This document shows positions 16,571 to 23,576 of a stretch of DNA of 64,000 bases, in pieces. Position 1 is the stretch's first letter. Each line of letters opens with the position of its first letter. The translations under genes were made by a program, and so were the position numbers. Source of the DNA: Pseudomonas allokribbensis (lineage in GTDB: Bacteria > Pseudomonadota > Gammaproteobacteria > Pseudomonadales > Pseudomonadaceae); NCBI RefSeq assembly GCF_014863605.1, contig NZ_CP062252.1, forward strand, positions 1,683,001-1,747,000, read 5' to 3'. Under the pieces are notes generated by a model. The model was given only the letters and a program-made list of their open reading frames with translations. It was not told where the DNA came from and did not search any database.

Positions 16571-17797
16571 ATGAGTGACAACCAGAAAGACGACCAGGAA
16601 ATCGGCCCAGCAGGCGAAAAACTGCAGAAAGTCCTCGCCCGTATCGGCGTCGGCTCGCGCCGTGACGTAGAAGCGTGGATCAGCCAGGGCCGGATCAAGG
16701 TCAACGGCAAAGACGCCACCCTCGGCCTGCGCGTCGACATGCACGATGCAATCACCATTGATGGCAAGGTCATCAAGCGTGAAGAGGCTGCCGAGTCGGT
16801 CCGCCGCGTGATCATGTACAACAAGCCCGATGGCGAGATCTGCACCCGTGACGACCCGGAAGGCCGTCCGACCGTGTTCGACAAGTTGCCGCGTCCGAAA
16901 GAAGGGCGCTGGATCAACATCGGTCGTCTCGACATCAACACCACCGGCCTGCTGATGTTCACCACCGACGGTGAGCTGGCCAACCGCCTGATGCACCCGT
17001 CCTACGAGATGGACCGTGAGTACGCGGTCCGTGTTCGCGGCGAAGTCGATGACGAGATGATCGAACGTCTGAAGGCCGGTGTTGTGCTGGAAGACGGCCC
17101 GGCGCGTTTCACCGACATCAAACAGGCACCGGGTGGCGAAGGCTTCAACCACTGGTATCACTGCGTGGTGATGGAAGGTCGTAACCGTGAAGTGCGTCGT
17201 CTGTGGGAATCCCAGGGTCTGGTGGTCAGCCGCCTGAAGCGCGTGCGTTTCGGTCCGGTGTTCCTCAACTCCGACCTGCCGATGGGCCGCTGGCGCGAAA
17301 TGAGCCAGTACGAAGTCGATATTCTGAGTGCTGAAGTCGGCCTGACCCCGGTAGCCATGCCGCAACTGAACGCCAAGAGCAAAGACAAGCTCGACCGCAT
17401 GCAGCGCAAGTCGTCGCGCCCGATGGCCCGTACCGAGCGCGTGCGTACCCTGCGTCCGGCCAATGGCGCACCGGCGGCTGCCGGCCCGCGTCAAGTGCGA
17501 GAGCCACAGATCGAAGGCGAGCGTCCAGGTCGCAAGCCTGCAGCACGTGACGGCGAGCGCGCTCCGCGTCCGGCCAATGGCCGTACCGAGCGTGGCGAGC
17601 GTGGCGAGCGGGGTGCTCCGGCCGGTCGCGGTACGCCGGTGGCGGATCGTCCAGCCGACACCAAGCGCCCGGCCAAGCCGGCGCCGAAGCGTCCAGGCAT
17701 CAAACTGGCTGATGATGACAAGCCGTCGGGCAAGCGCCGTGGCGCACCGGCCGGTTCCGGCCAGCGTCCGGGTTTCGGTCGCAAGAAGCCTGAATGA
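16571..17797 (+). CDS. rluB: 23S rRNA pseudouridine synthase RluB
   Basis: The enzyme has an N-terminal S4 RNA-binding domain (residues ~17-65, EKLQKVLARIGVGSRRDVE) and an RsuA-type catalytic domain with the active-site Asp in GRLDINTTGLL and the GRNREVRRLWES motif. It modifies U2605 (E. coli numbering) in helix 93 of 23S rRNA. At 408 residues it is longer than E. coli RluB (291) because of a basic, Arg/Pro/Gly-rich disordered tail from about residue 265. GGGAGGT precedes the ATG. The gene is followed by a strong terminator. Confidence 0.93.
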   Translation: MSDNQKDDQEIGPAGEKLQKVLARIGVGSRRDVEAWISQGRIKVNGKDATLGLRVDMHDAITIDGKVIKREEAAESVRRVIMYNKPDGEICTRDDPEGRPTVFDKLPRPKEGRWINIGRLDINTTGLLMFTTDGELANRLMHPSYEMDREYAVRVRGEVDDEMIERLKAGVVLEDGPARFTDIKQAPGGEGFNHWYHCVVMEGRNREVRRLWESQGLVVSRLKRVRFGPVFLNSDLPMGRWREMSQYEVDILSAEVGLTPVAMPQLNAKSKDKLDRMQRKSSRPMARTERVRTLRPANGAPAAAGPRQVREPQIEGERPGRKPAARDGERAPRPANGRTERGERGERGAPAGRGTPVADRPADTKRPAKPAPKRPGIKLADDDKPSGKRRGAPAGSGQRPGFGRKKPE

Positions 17798-17816
17798 TCG
17801 TATTCAGCGCTGAATG

Positions 17817-17851
17817 AAAAAACGCCAACCTTCGGGTTGGCGTTTTTTTTT
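17817..17851 (+). terminator. Rho-independent terminator after rluB
   Basis: A 10-bp perfect stem (AACGCCAACC / GGTTGGCGTT, extended by A-T pairs) closes on a TTCG tetraloop and is followed by eight or more T residues. It ends the scpAB-rluB transcription block. Confidence 0.92.
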
Positions 17852-18343
17852 GGATTTTTTATTTCTTTTTTTCAGCGGTTTTTTCTTATTTGAAAACAAA
17901 AAACCTGAAGCACTTTCAAATAGTTAGCGAGCTAACAGCCACGGGCGGACCCCTTCTCGATTCGTCTGCTGTGGAAACTATACGTTACGCACTGTCAGCA
18001 AATATTTACGGAAAAAGCCCCGGAGTCCCGTGGATCGTGCGCCTTTGCAAGGCTGTAAGGAAAACCTGCCGAAGCCCTGTCGATATGGGCCGGCGCAGGG
18101 CTCTGGCGTGCTTGTTTCAGGCTCGTTTGAGAGGTGAGATGCGCCCCATGCCTGTCGTGCAGGTGCATAACAAGAAGGAGGCGCAATGAACGCCGATATC
18201 CATTTTCACTTCTCTACGTGGGACGGATTTTCCATCGTCCACGCCGATGGCCTGCAAAGGCCTGACTCAATTTTTGCAGCCGCCCGAGCCTCTCGGGGCG
18301 GACACACGCAATCCCGGCAACCGACACGCTGATCCAGCGGGGT
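17852..18343. other. Intergenic region before the amino-acid permease, no convincing protein gene apart from a small candidate
   Basis: This stretch between rluB and the permease leader is AT-richer at its left end. It contains a perfect palindrome GTTAGC-GA-GCTAAC (17923-17936), which looks like a repressor operator. It also has an inverted repeat AGCCCTG/CAGGGCT (18073-18079, 18096-18102). An open frame of 99 codons (17890-18189) has no ribosome-binding site and no recognisable family. A 48-codon frame with a strong ribosome-binding site begins at 18186 and is listed separately. Confidence 0.5.
18186..18332 (+). CDS. Candidate small protein, 48 residues, unknown
   Basis: An ATG at 18186 is preceded by AAGAAGGAGG at ideal spacing and opens a 48-codon frame (MNADIHFHFSTWDGFSIVHA at the N-terminus) ending in TGA at 18330-18332. 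The first half has a plausible beta-rich composition, the second half is Arg/Ser/Ala-rich. I know no family. The strong ribosome-binding site is the main support; it could also be part of a longer non-coding leader. Confidence 0.35.
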   Translation: MNADIHFHFSTWDGFSIVHADGLQRPDSIFAAARASRGGHTQSRQPTR

Positions 18344-18372
18344 CTGGCAGCAGGGGGTTAGCGGTGTACAAT
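18344..18372 (+). promoter_or_regulatory. Candidate sigma-70 promoter for the permease leader transcript
   Basis: CTGGCA (18344-18349) and TACAAT (18367-18372) are spaced by exactly 17 bases, four of six and five of six matches to the -35 and -10 consensus. The transcript would begin near 18380, leaving an untranslated leader of about 245 bases before the permease ATG. Confidence 0.5.
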
Positions 18373-18500
18373 GCGCCGCGTTTTAACTGTGACCCTCTGC
18401 GTAATCGCGTATACCTCAAGGCTATCCGTCTTGTTCACTCCGTCGCGTCACGAGCGTGTCGGGTTCGATTTCGTCACAGATAAAAACAAACAGGTGACGC

Positions 18501-18563
18501 ATGACCGTTGTAAAAAAGCTGAATTCCTGGTGCCTGCGCTGGGGTTTGATCAAGGTTGGTTGA
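18501..18563 (+). CDS. Candidate leader peptide, 20 residues with two Trp, upstream of the permease
   Basis: An ATG at 18501 lies 4 bases after CAGGTGA, a good Shine-Dalgarno. The 20-codon frame ends in TGA at 18561-18563. The peptide contains the short cluster Trp10-Cys11-Leu12-Arg13-Trp14 and two Lys at positions 5-6. Its stop codon sits inside the loop of an 8-bp stem (CAAGGTTG 18551-18558 with CAACCTTG 18569-18576). Two Trp codons in a 20-codon frame just ahead of an aromatic-type amino-acid permease resemble attenuation or ribosome-arrest leaders such as TnaC, but this is inference. Confidence 0.4.
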   Translation: MTVVKKLNSWCLRWGLIKVG

Positions 18564-18576
18564 AATCGCAACCTTG
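18551..18576 (+). promoter_or_regulatory. Stem-loop overlapping the leader-peptide stop codon
   Basis: CAAGGTTG (18551-18558) pairs perfectly with CAACCTTG (18569-18576) around a 10-base loop containing the stop of the candidate leader peptide. A stalled or terminating ribosome would open it. It lies 48 bases before the permease ATG. Confidence 0.45.
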
Positions 18577-18623
18577 CAGCAACGTCTACTGAACATCATC
18601 AAACCTTGCGTGAGACCTTTTTC

Positions 18624-20042
18624 ATGAGTGGACAAAACTCGCAATCAGGCGAGCTGAAACGCGGCCTGAAAAATCGCCACATTCAACTGATCGCCCTCGG
18701 TGGCGCGATCGGTACCGGATTGTTCCTGGGCTCGGCCGGGGTGCTGAAATCTGCCGGCCCGTCGATGATCCTCGGCTATGCCATCTGCGGCTTCATCGCT
18801 TTCATGATCATGCGCCAGCTCGGCGAGATGATCGTCGAAGAGCCGGTGGCCGGCTCCTTCAGCCACTTTGCGCACAAGTACTGGGGCGGCTTTGCCGGTT
18901 TCCTGTCGGGCTGGAACTGCTGGATCCTGTACATCCTGGTGGGCATGTCGGAGCTGACTGCGGTCGGCAAGTACATCCACTACTGGGCGCCGGAGATCCC
19001 GAGCTGGGTCACCGCCGCCGCCTTCTTCATTCTGATCAACGCGATCAACCTGGCCAACGTCAAAGTCTTCGGTGAAGCCGAATTCTGGTTCGCGATCATC
19101 AAGGTCGTGGCGATCGTCGGCATGATTGCCCTGGGCAGCTATCTGCTGGTCAGCGGCCATGGCGGCCCGCAGGCGTCGGTCAGCAACCTGTGGTCTCACG
19201 GCGGTTTCTTCCCGAACGGCGTCAGCGGTCTGGTTATGGCCATGGCGATCATCATGTTCTCCTTCGGTGGTCTGGAAATGCTCGGTTTCACCGCCGCCGA
19301 AGCCGACAAGCCGAAAACCGTGATCCCGAAAGCGATCAACCAGGTGATCTACCGGATCCTGATTTTCTACATCGGCGCACTGGTGATCCTGCTGTCGCTG
19401 ACCCCATGGGACAGCCTGCTGGAAACCCTCAATGCGTCGGGCGACTCCTACAGCGGCAGCCCGTTCGTGCAAGTGTTCTCGATGCTCGGCAGCAGCACCG
19501 CCGCGCACATCCTCAACTTCGTGGTGTTGACCGCCGCACTGTCGGTGTACAACAGCGGTACCTACTGCAACAGCCGCATGTTGTTGGGCATGGCTGAGCA
19601 GGGCGATGCGCCGAAAGGCCTGGCGAAGATCGACAAGCGCGGCGTGCCGGTACGTTCGATCCTGGCGTCGGCGGCGGTAACGCTGGTGGCCGTGTTGCTC
19701 AACTACCTGATCCCGCAACACGCGCTGGAACTGCTGATGTCGCTGGTAGTTGCAACGCTGGTGATCAACTGGGCGATGATCAGCTTCTCGCACTTCAAGT
19801 TCCGCCAGCACATGAACAAGACCAACCAGAAGCCGCTGTTCAAGGCGCTGTGGTACCCGTACGGCAACTACATCTGCCTGGCGTTCGTCGCGTTCATTCT
19901 GGGTGTGATGTTGCTGATCCCGGGCATCCAGATCTCGGTGTATGCGATTCCGGTGTGGGTCGTGTTCATGTGGGTCTGCTACGTGATCAAGAACAAGCGT
20001 GGTGCGCAGCAAGCGCTGTCTGCAGCAGGCGCTTCCAAATAA
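18624..20042 (+). CDS. Amino acid permease (AroP/PheP/ProY-type, APC superfamily)
   Basis: The ATG at 18624 gives a 472-residue transporter with twelve hydrophobic segments. The AAT-family signature is clear: LKRGLKNRHIQLIALGGAIGTGLFLG in TM1, the EEPVAGSFSHFAHKYWG loop, FGGLEMLGFTAAEADKP in TM6 and YNSGTYCNSRMLLG in the C-terminal half. These transporters import aromatic or other neutral amino acids with protons; AroP-like and ProY-like members cannot be told apart by eye. It stands alone, with a long leader containing a Trp-bearing candidate peptide, and is followed by a terminator. Confidence 0.88.
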   Translation: MSGQNSQSGELKRGLKNRHIQLIALGGAIGTGLFLGSAGVLKSAGPSMILGYAICGFIAFMIMRQLGEMIVEEPVAGSFSHFAHKYWGGFAGFLSGWNCWILYILVGMSELTAVGKYIHYWAPEIPSWVTAAAFFILINAINLANVKVFGEAEFWFAIIKVVAIVGMIALGSYLLVSGHGGPQASVSNLWSHGGFFPNGVSGLVMAMAIIMFSFGGLEMLGFTAAEADKPKTVIPKAINQVIYRILIFYIGALVILLSLTPWDSLLETLNASGDSYSGSPFVQVFSMLGSSTAAHILNFVVLTAALSVYNSGTYCNSRMLLGMAEQGDAPKGLAKIDKRGVPVRSILASAAVTLVAVLLNYLIPQHALELLMSLVVATLVINWAMISFSHFKFRQHMNKTNQKPLFKALWYPYGNYICLAFVAFILGVMLLIPGIQISVYAIPVWVVFMWVCYVIKNKRGAQQALSAAGASK

Positions 20043-20061
20043 GCGACTCTGCAGAAACAAC

Positions 20062-20087
20062 AAACCCGGCCAAGTGCCGGGTTTTTT
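20062..20087 (+). terminator. Rho-independent terminator after the permease
   Basis: AACCCGGC (20063-20070) pairs with GCCGGGTT (20076-20083) around CAAGT, followed by six T. It lies 20 bases after the permease stop and 50 bases from the convergent SHMT-like gene. Confidence 0.88.
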
Positions 20088-20136
20088 GTGTTTGCAGATT
20101 CTGGAGGCTTCTGCGAGTTACGAGCCACTCCAGCTG

Positions 20137-21486
20137 CTATGCGTAGTCAGCGATGGGATACAGCGTGCACAGCGCTTCGGTCTGTAGGCGGAATTGCTCC
20201 CTCAGCGTGGGCTCCAGCGTGTAGTCCTGCTCGCCGAGCGGCGTCACGTTGTCCAGAATCCGGCACATCAGATCGACAATCTGCCGGCATCCCCGGGCGT
20301 CGATGTGGCGTTGCGCGATGGAGCCGGTGCCGATGCGCAGCCCACTGGTCACGAGGGATGATCGGGTCTCGCCGGGGACGCGGTGTTTGTTGACGATGAT
20401 CCCGCAGTGCTCCAGCGCTGACTCCGCAATGGCGCCGGTGATACCGCTGCGCAGCCGAAGCAGAATCGCGTGGTTTTCACTGCGCCCGCCCACGACCTCG
20501 TAGTCATGTGCCTGAAACGCACTGGCGAGTTCATCGGCCGTGCTCCGGATCCGCGCCATGTAGGCGTCGAACTCTGCCGACCTGGCATAGCCCAGTGCCG
20601 CCGCCTTGGCCGCGATCATGTTGACCGCCGGCGCGCCCTGCATTCCGGGAAACACGGCTTGGTCAAGGGCACGACTGAAGGTTGTCCTCAGGCCGGGTAC
20701 CTTGGTGTTCGCGTCTCGGCCGGAAAGGATCAGGCCGCCGCGGGGGCCCATGAGTTGCTTGTGCGTGCAGGTCGTGGTGACGTGTGCAACGTTGATCGGG
20801 CTCGGATGTCGCCCGGTGGCAACCAGTCCGGCGATGTGCGAAATATCAGCGAGCAGTATCGCTCCGGCCTCATCGGCAATCTCACGGAATCGTTCGAAGT
20901 CCACAACCTGTGAATAGGCGGTGGCGCAGCACATGATGATGCGCGGGCGGTGGTCGAGGGCCAGTCGGCGTACGTTGTCGTAATCGATCAGGCCGTCGGC
21001 GGTCGTGCCGTACTGGATCGCCTTGTAGTGGTCGCCCGAAAACGCGGCGGTGCTGCCGTGGGTGAGATGACCTCCGTGTTCGACGGCCATTCCCAGCAGC
21101 GTATCTCCCGGTTCAAGCAGGCCGGTGAGCACCTGGTAGTTGGCGTTCGACGCCGAGTGTGACTGCACGTTGGCGTACTGGGCGTCGAACAGCTCCCGGG
21201 CTCTTCGGATGGCCAGCGACTCGACCCGGGTGACGTTCTCGCACCCGGCGTTATAGCGCCTGCCGGGCATGCCCTCGGCCGTCACGTTGACCAGCGCCGA
21301 CGCCGATGCCACCAAGGTGCGAGGCTTGACTGCGCAAGAGGAGGAGACCAGCGAGAGAGTCCGGTGTTGACGCGTGACTTCAGCGTCGAGGATCTGTGCG
21401 AGTTCGGCGTCTTCCGCCCGAAGATCCGCCAGGCCACGTCGCAGTAAGTCGGCCTGGTTCGTAAGCTGTTCGGTATTGACTGGCAT
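20137..21486 (-). CDS. Divergent serine hydroxymethyltransferase-like PLP enzyme
   Basis: From the ATG at 21484-21486 (GGAAGGA upstream) the protein is 449 residues and aligns over its whole length with GlyA. The PLP lysine (Lys243 in TTTCTHKQLMGPRGG), the cofactor pair Asp214/His217 (ADISHIAG), Glu71 (AEGMPG) and the substrate-carboxylate Arg (VTSGLRIGT) are kept. However, the LIASEN signature reads LVSSSC, and the positions matching E. coli Tyr55 and Tyr65 are Thr69 and Asn79. It is therefore probably not the housekeeping enzyme but a paralogue with another aldol or transaldolase-type substrate. It is divergent from an XRE regulator and belongs to an islet with a 7-deazaguanine transporter and QueC. 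Confidence 0.8.
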   Translation of the reverse strand: MPVNTEQLTNQADLLRRGLADLRAEDAELAQILDAEVTRQHRTLSLVSSSCAVKPRTLVASASALVNVTAEGMPGRRYNAGCENVTRVESLAIRRARELFDAQYANVQSHSASNANYQVLTGLLEPGDTLLGMAVEHGGHLTHGSTAAFSGDHYKAIQYGTTADGLIDYDNVRRLALDHRPRIIMCCATAYSQVVDFERFREIADEAGAILLADISHIAGLVATGRHPSPINVAHVTTTCTHKQLMGPRGGLILSGRDANTKVPGLRTTFSRALDQAVFPGMQGAPAVNMIAAKAAALGYARSAEFDAYMARIRSTADELASAFQAHDYEVVGGRSENHAILLRLRSGITGAIAESALEHCGIIVNKHRVPGETRSSLVTSGLRIGTGSIAQRHIDARGCRQIVDLMCRILDNVTPLGEQDYTLEPTLREQFRLQTEALCTLYPIADYA

Positions 21487-21740
21487 TGTCTGTATTCCTT
21501 CCCTGTTTGTTGCGCGCAACGAACAACCGCGCGTCTTCCCTGGTCCTGCGTGTGCGTACCTGCGTCCATGTTCTGCCAAGCGCCATACAGGCCGATCCGT
21601 GTTCTGGCGGCGATGCGCGCAAAACTAAAGCCTGTTTAAACAGCCGGTTTTCATGACCTCTGCTCGTAACCGTGAGGAGAGAATCGCCGGATGCATCATA
21701 GATTTTTTGCTTGGGAACGCCACAAGATTAATCAGAAAAA

Positions 21741-21753
21741 TGAACATTGTTCA
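21741..21753. promoter_or_regulatory. Palindromic operator candidate TGAACA-T-TGTTCA
   Basis: A perfect 6+1+6 dyad in a very AT-rich stretch between two divergent genes has the form of a binding site for a dimeric helix-turn-helix regulator. Whether the neighbouring XRE protein is the ligand is unknown. Confidence 0.45.
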
Positions 21754-21948
21754 AATAAAATGATTCTTTTTGTCCCCCTGAAGGGTGTAAAACTGCAGCT
21801 CGGCAGGCGTGACTTTCCAGGTGTCACGGGTGACGAAAAGGAGAACTAACAAGTCAGTACAGATTTTGCTGACCTGGACTATGCGGTGTCGTTTAGTCAC
21901 TCAAGGAGGGAGGATGCTATGATCGCGCGCGGCTTTGATACGGATAAA

Positions 21949-22015
21949 ACTGTAATGACCCACTTGACTTGAGTGATCCATGAGTGAGCGCTCGGGGTGT
22001 GATGTCAATTACAGT
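21949..22015. promoter_or_regulatory. Long-spaced inverted repeat ahead of the XRE gene
   Basis: ACTGTAATGAC (21949-21959) and GTCAATTACAGT (22004-22015) are inverted copies, differing by one inserted base, 44 bases apart. The right arm ends five bases before the first possible start of the regulator gene. This is the arrangement expected for autorepression with looping or two half-operators. Confidence 0.5.
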
Positions 22016-22020
22016 TATAA

Positions 22021-22638
22021 ATGGATGGTAAGCACTTCATGCACAGAAGAGAAAGATCGGAGAATCTGAAAAACAACATCAAGTACTTGATTAAAAGTCG
22101 TGGGGAGACGCAGCTGTCCTTGTGCAACTCCAGTGGCCTGACCCGAACTACCATCTATAATATTCTCGAAGGGAAGGTGGTCAACGTACAGCAGTCCACG
22201 GTTCGCAAGATTTCTGATTTTTTCGGCGTTTCCTATGAGGAAATAGAAACGATCGATTTTGAAGAGAAGGAAATAATAGAAAGCAGTATTTCTCCGCAGG
22301 GGAATATGAATCCGGCGGCAGTGCCTATCATAAAAGAGAGCCTGGTTATCCAGAGTCTGGATAAAAGGATAGGCGAGTTGGCCACGATTTACCCGTTGAC
22401 TTACTATTTCGGCACCTCCTTCAACTTGATAGGTGTGCTGCTGGAGAACGAGATCAATGGTTTACATGAGCCAGGCGATCTATTGATCGTGCAGAAAGGC
22501 TCGTCGACCGGCGATAGGGAAAAGCTGGTGTATGACAAGATCACAAACAGGCTGCTTATAACCAAAGAGATCAGCGTTGCTACGGATCGCATTTGTGTTG
22601 TCGGGGATATAATCGAGGAACGATTTAATGGGTTGTAG
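22021..22638 (+). CDS. XRE-family regulator with S24/LexA-like C-terminal domain (non-catalytic)
   Basis: The 205-residue protein (199 if the ATG at 22039 is used) has an N-terminal Cro/C1 helix-turn-helix around residues 19-80 (TQLSLCNSSGLTRTTIYNILEGK). The C-terminal ~90 residues resemble the beta-rich S24/LexA fold (IGVLLENEINGLHEPGDLLIVQ ... RLLITKE ... VVGDIIEE), but the catalytic Ser-Met and Lys motifs of active LexA-type proteases are missing, so it probably senses a ligand rather than cleaving itself. Local GC is much lower than the flanks (about 37 percent in 22201-22260). It overlaps the VUT gene by 11 bases, so both are translated from one message. Confidence 0.75.
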   Translation: MDGKHFMHRRERSENLKNNIKYLIKSRGETQLSLCNSSGLTRTTIYNILEGKVVNVQQSTVRKISDFFGVSYEEIETIDFEEKEIIESSISPQGNMNPAAVPIIKESLVIQSLDKRIGELATIYPLTYYFGTSFNLIGVLLENEINGLHEPGDLLIVQKGSSTGDREKLVYDKITNRLLITKEISVATDRICVVGDIIEERFNGL

Positions 22639-23506
22639 TGTTGAAATGGAAAACAGCAAGTACAAGCTATTGGGGTTTGAAAATGGAAAAAGCCTGGCCG
22701 TCATCATGGTCATCGCGACCGGCAAGATTATTAAAATAAAACTGAGTGAAGTGTTGAATAGTGAGATTATGGACAATCTGAACAAGATAGAAGTCAAAAA
22801 CCTGTACAAGAAGTTTTATTCCCAGGGAGAGACGCTCACCGCCTATGATCTGAATGATCGTCATGAGAGTTCCTGGATGATCTATATCATTCTGAACCTC
22901 ATGTTGTTTACGCTGTACATCTTTACCAGTATCGCCGCGACCAAACCGATCTATCTGGAATACTTTGATATTATCGTAACGCCGGGTACCTTTCTTTATC
23001 CGTTGACCTTTCTGATCGTCGATTTGTTGAATGAGACGTTCGGTCTCAGGCTTGCGCGAAAAGCGATACTTTTTGCTTTTATCAGCAACGCGGCCATCAT
23101 CATTTTGCTGGCCATCACGACACATCTCCCCGGGCTGCCGGGCTGGAAGCTCGATGGGCCTTACAATGACGTTATCAGTCAGTTGTCTTCTGTCCTGGTA
23201 GCCTCTTCTGTTTCATTTCTGGTTTCCGAGAATATCAACTCGTACTTGTTGTGCAAAATCAAGGAGCTCACGAACTCCAGATTCCTGTTTTTGCGCGTGT
23301 TTTTAAGTACGTTGTTTGCGGTGATCATCGACAGCTTTCTTTTCTGCTTCATCGCATTTTATGGCGCGATGGAAACCAGCGCGATACTGAACATGATCTA
23401 CGTCCAGATTGCGATAAAGGTAGGCTTCGCTTTCTTTAATGTCTTGCCTGCCTACGGGGCAAGGGCATTGTTCAAGAAGTACCTGACTGGCGGTCAGACG
23501 CAATAA
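22628..23506 (+). CDS. VUT family queuosine-precursor transporter with N-terminal extension
   Basis: The C-terminal ~210 residues carry the VUT/YhhQ (DUF165) pattern: several membrane segments with TSIAATKPI, TPGTFLYPLTFLIVDLLNETFG, a long hydrophobic helix around residues 135-155, and FALMS-like C-terminal segments. YhhQ imports queuosine precursors such as preQ0 and preQ1. Unlike YhhQ (about 220 residues) this protein has a soluble N-terminal extension of roughly 80 residues rich in Lys and Asn, of no family I recognise. GAGGAA lies 7 bases before the ATG at 22628. It shares the islet with an extra queC, which suggests a 7-deazaguanine role. Confidence 0.82.
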   Translation: MGCSVEMENSKYKLLGFENGKSLAVIMVIATGKIIKIKLSEVLNSEIMDNLNKIEVKNLYKKFYSQGETLTAYDLNDRHESSWMIYIILNLMLFTLYIFTSIAATKPIYLEYFDIIVTPGTFLYPLTFLIVDLLNETFGLRLARKAILFAFISNAAIIILLAITTHLPGLPGWKLDGPYNDVISQLSSVLVASSVSFLVSENINSYLLCKIKELTNSRFLFLRVFLSTLFAVIIDSFLFCFIAFYGAMETSAILNMIYVQIAIKVGFAFFNVLPAYGARALFKKYLTGGQTQ

Positions 23507-23515
23507 TGCAGGATG

Positions 23516-23557
23516 GCGCTCACCGGGTGTGTTGTTGCTGTCATGCCGGGTGAGCGC
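23516..23557. terminator. Stem-loop between the convergent VUT and queC genes
   Basis: GCGCTCACC (23516-23524) pairs perfectly with GGTGAGCGC (23549-23557) around a 24-base loop. It lies between two convergent stop codons. No T-run is present, so termination strength is uncertain. Confidence 0.45.
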
Positions 23558-23576
23558 TTGATGTGTCGTTATATAC

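Larger units (their letters stand above)
21487..22020. promoter_or_regulatory. Divergent control region of the SHMT-like/XRE islet
   Basis: This 534-base AT-rich region separates the SHMT-like gene from the XRE gene. It contains several dyads: TGAACA-T-TGTTCA (21741-21753), GTCAC-GG-GTGAC (21823-21834), CACTCAAG/CTTGAGTG (21898-21905 with 21968-21975) and ACTGTAATGAC/GTCAATTACAGT (21949-21959 with 22004-22015). A 17-codon frame (21919-21972) stands behind AAGGAGG and might be a leader peptide. I looked for a glycine, tetrahydrofolate or preQ1 riboswitch and saw none. Confidence 0.5.

Noticed and set aside
17890..18189. A 99-codon open frame downstream of rluB
   Set aside because: No ribosome-binding site, no signal peptide or motif, an erratic composition, and it crosses an inverted repeat; kept only as non-coding context.
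21651..21700. GAGGAGAGA stretch resembling the start of a glycine riboswitch upstream of the XRE gene
   Set aside because: The downstream aptamer core (CGCCGAAGGGGCAA-like) and the CUCUCAGG closing element are absent, and it points away from the SHMT-like gene.
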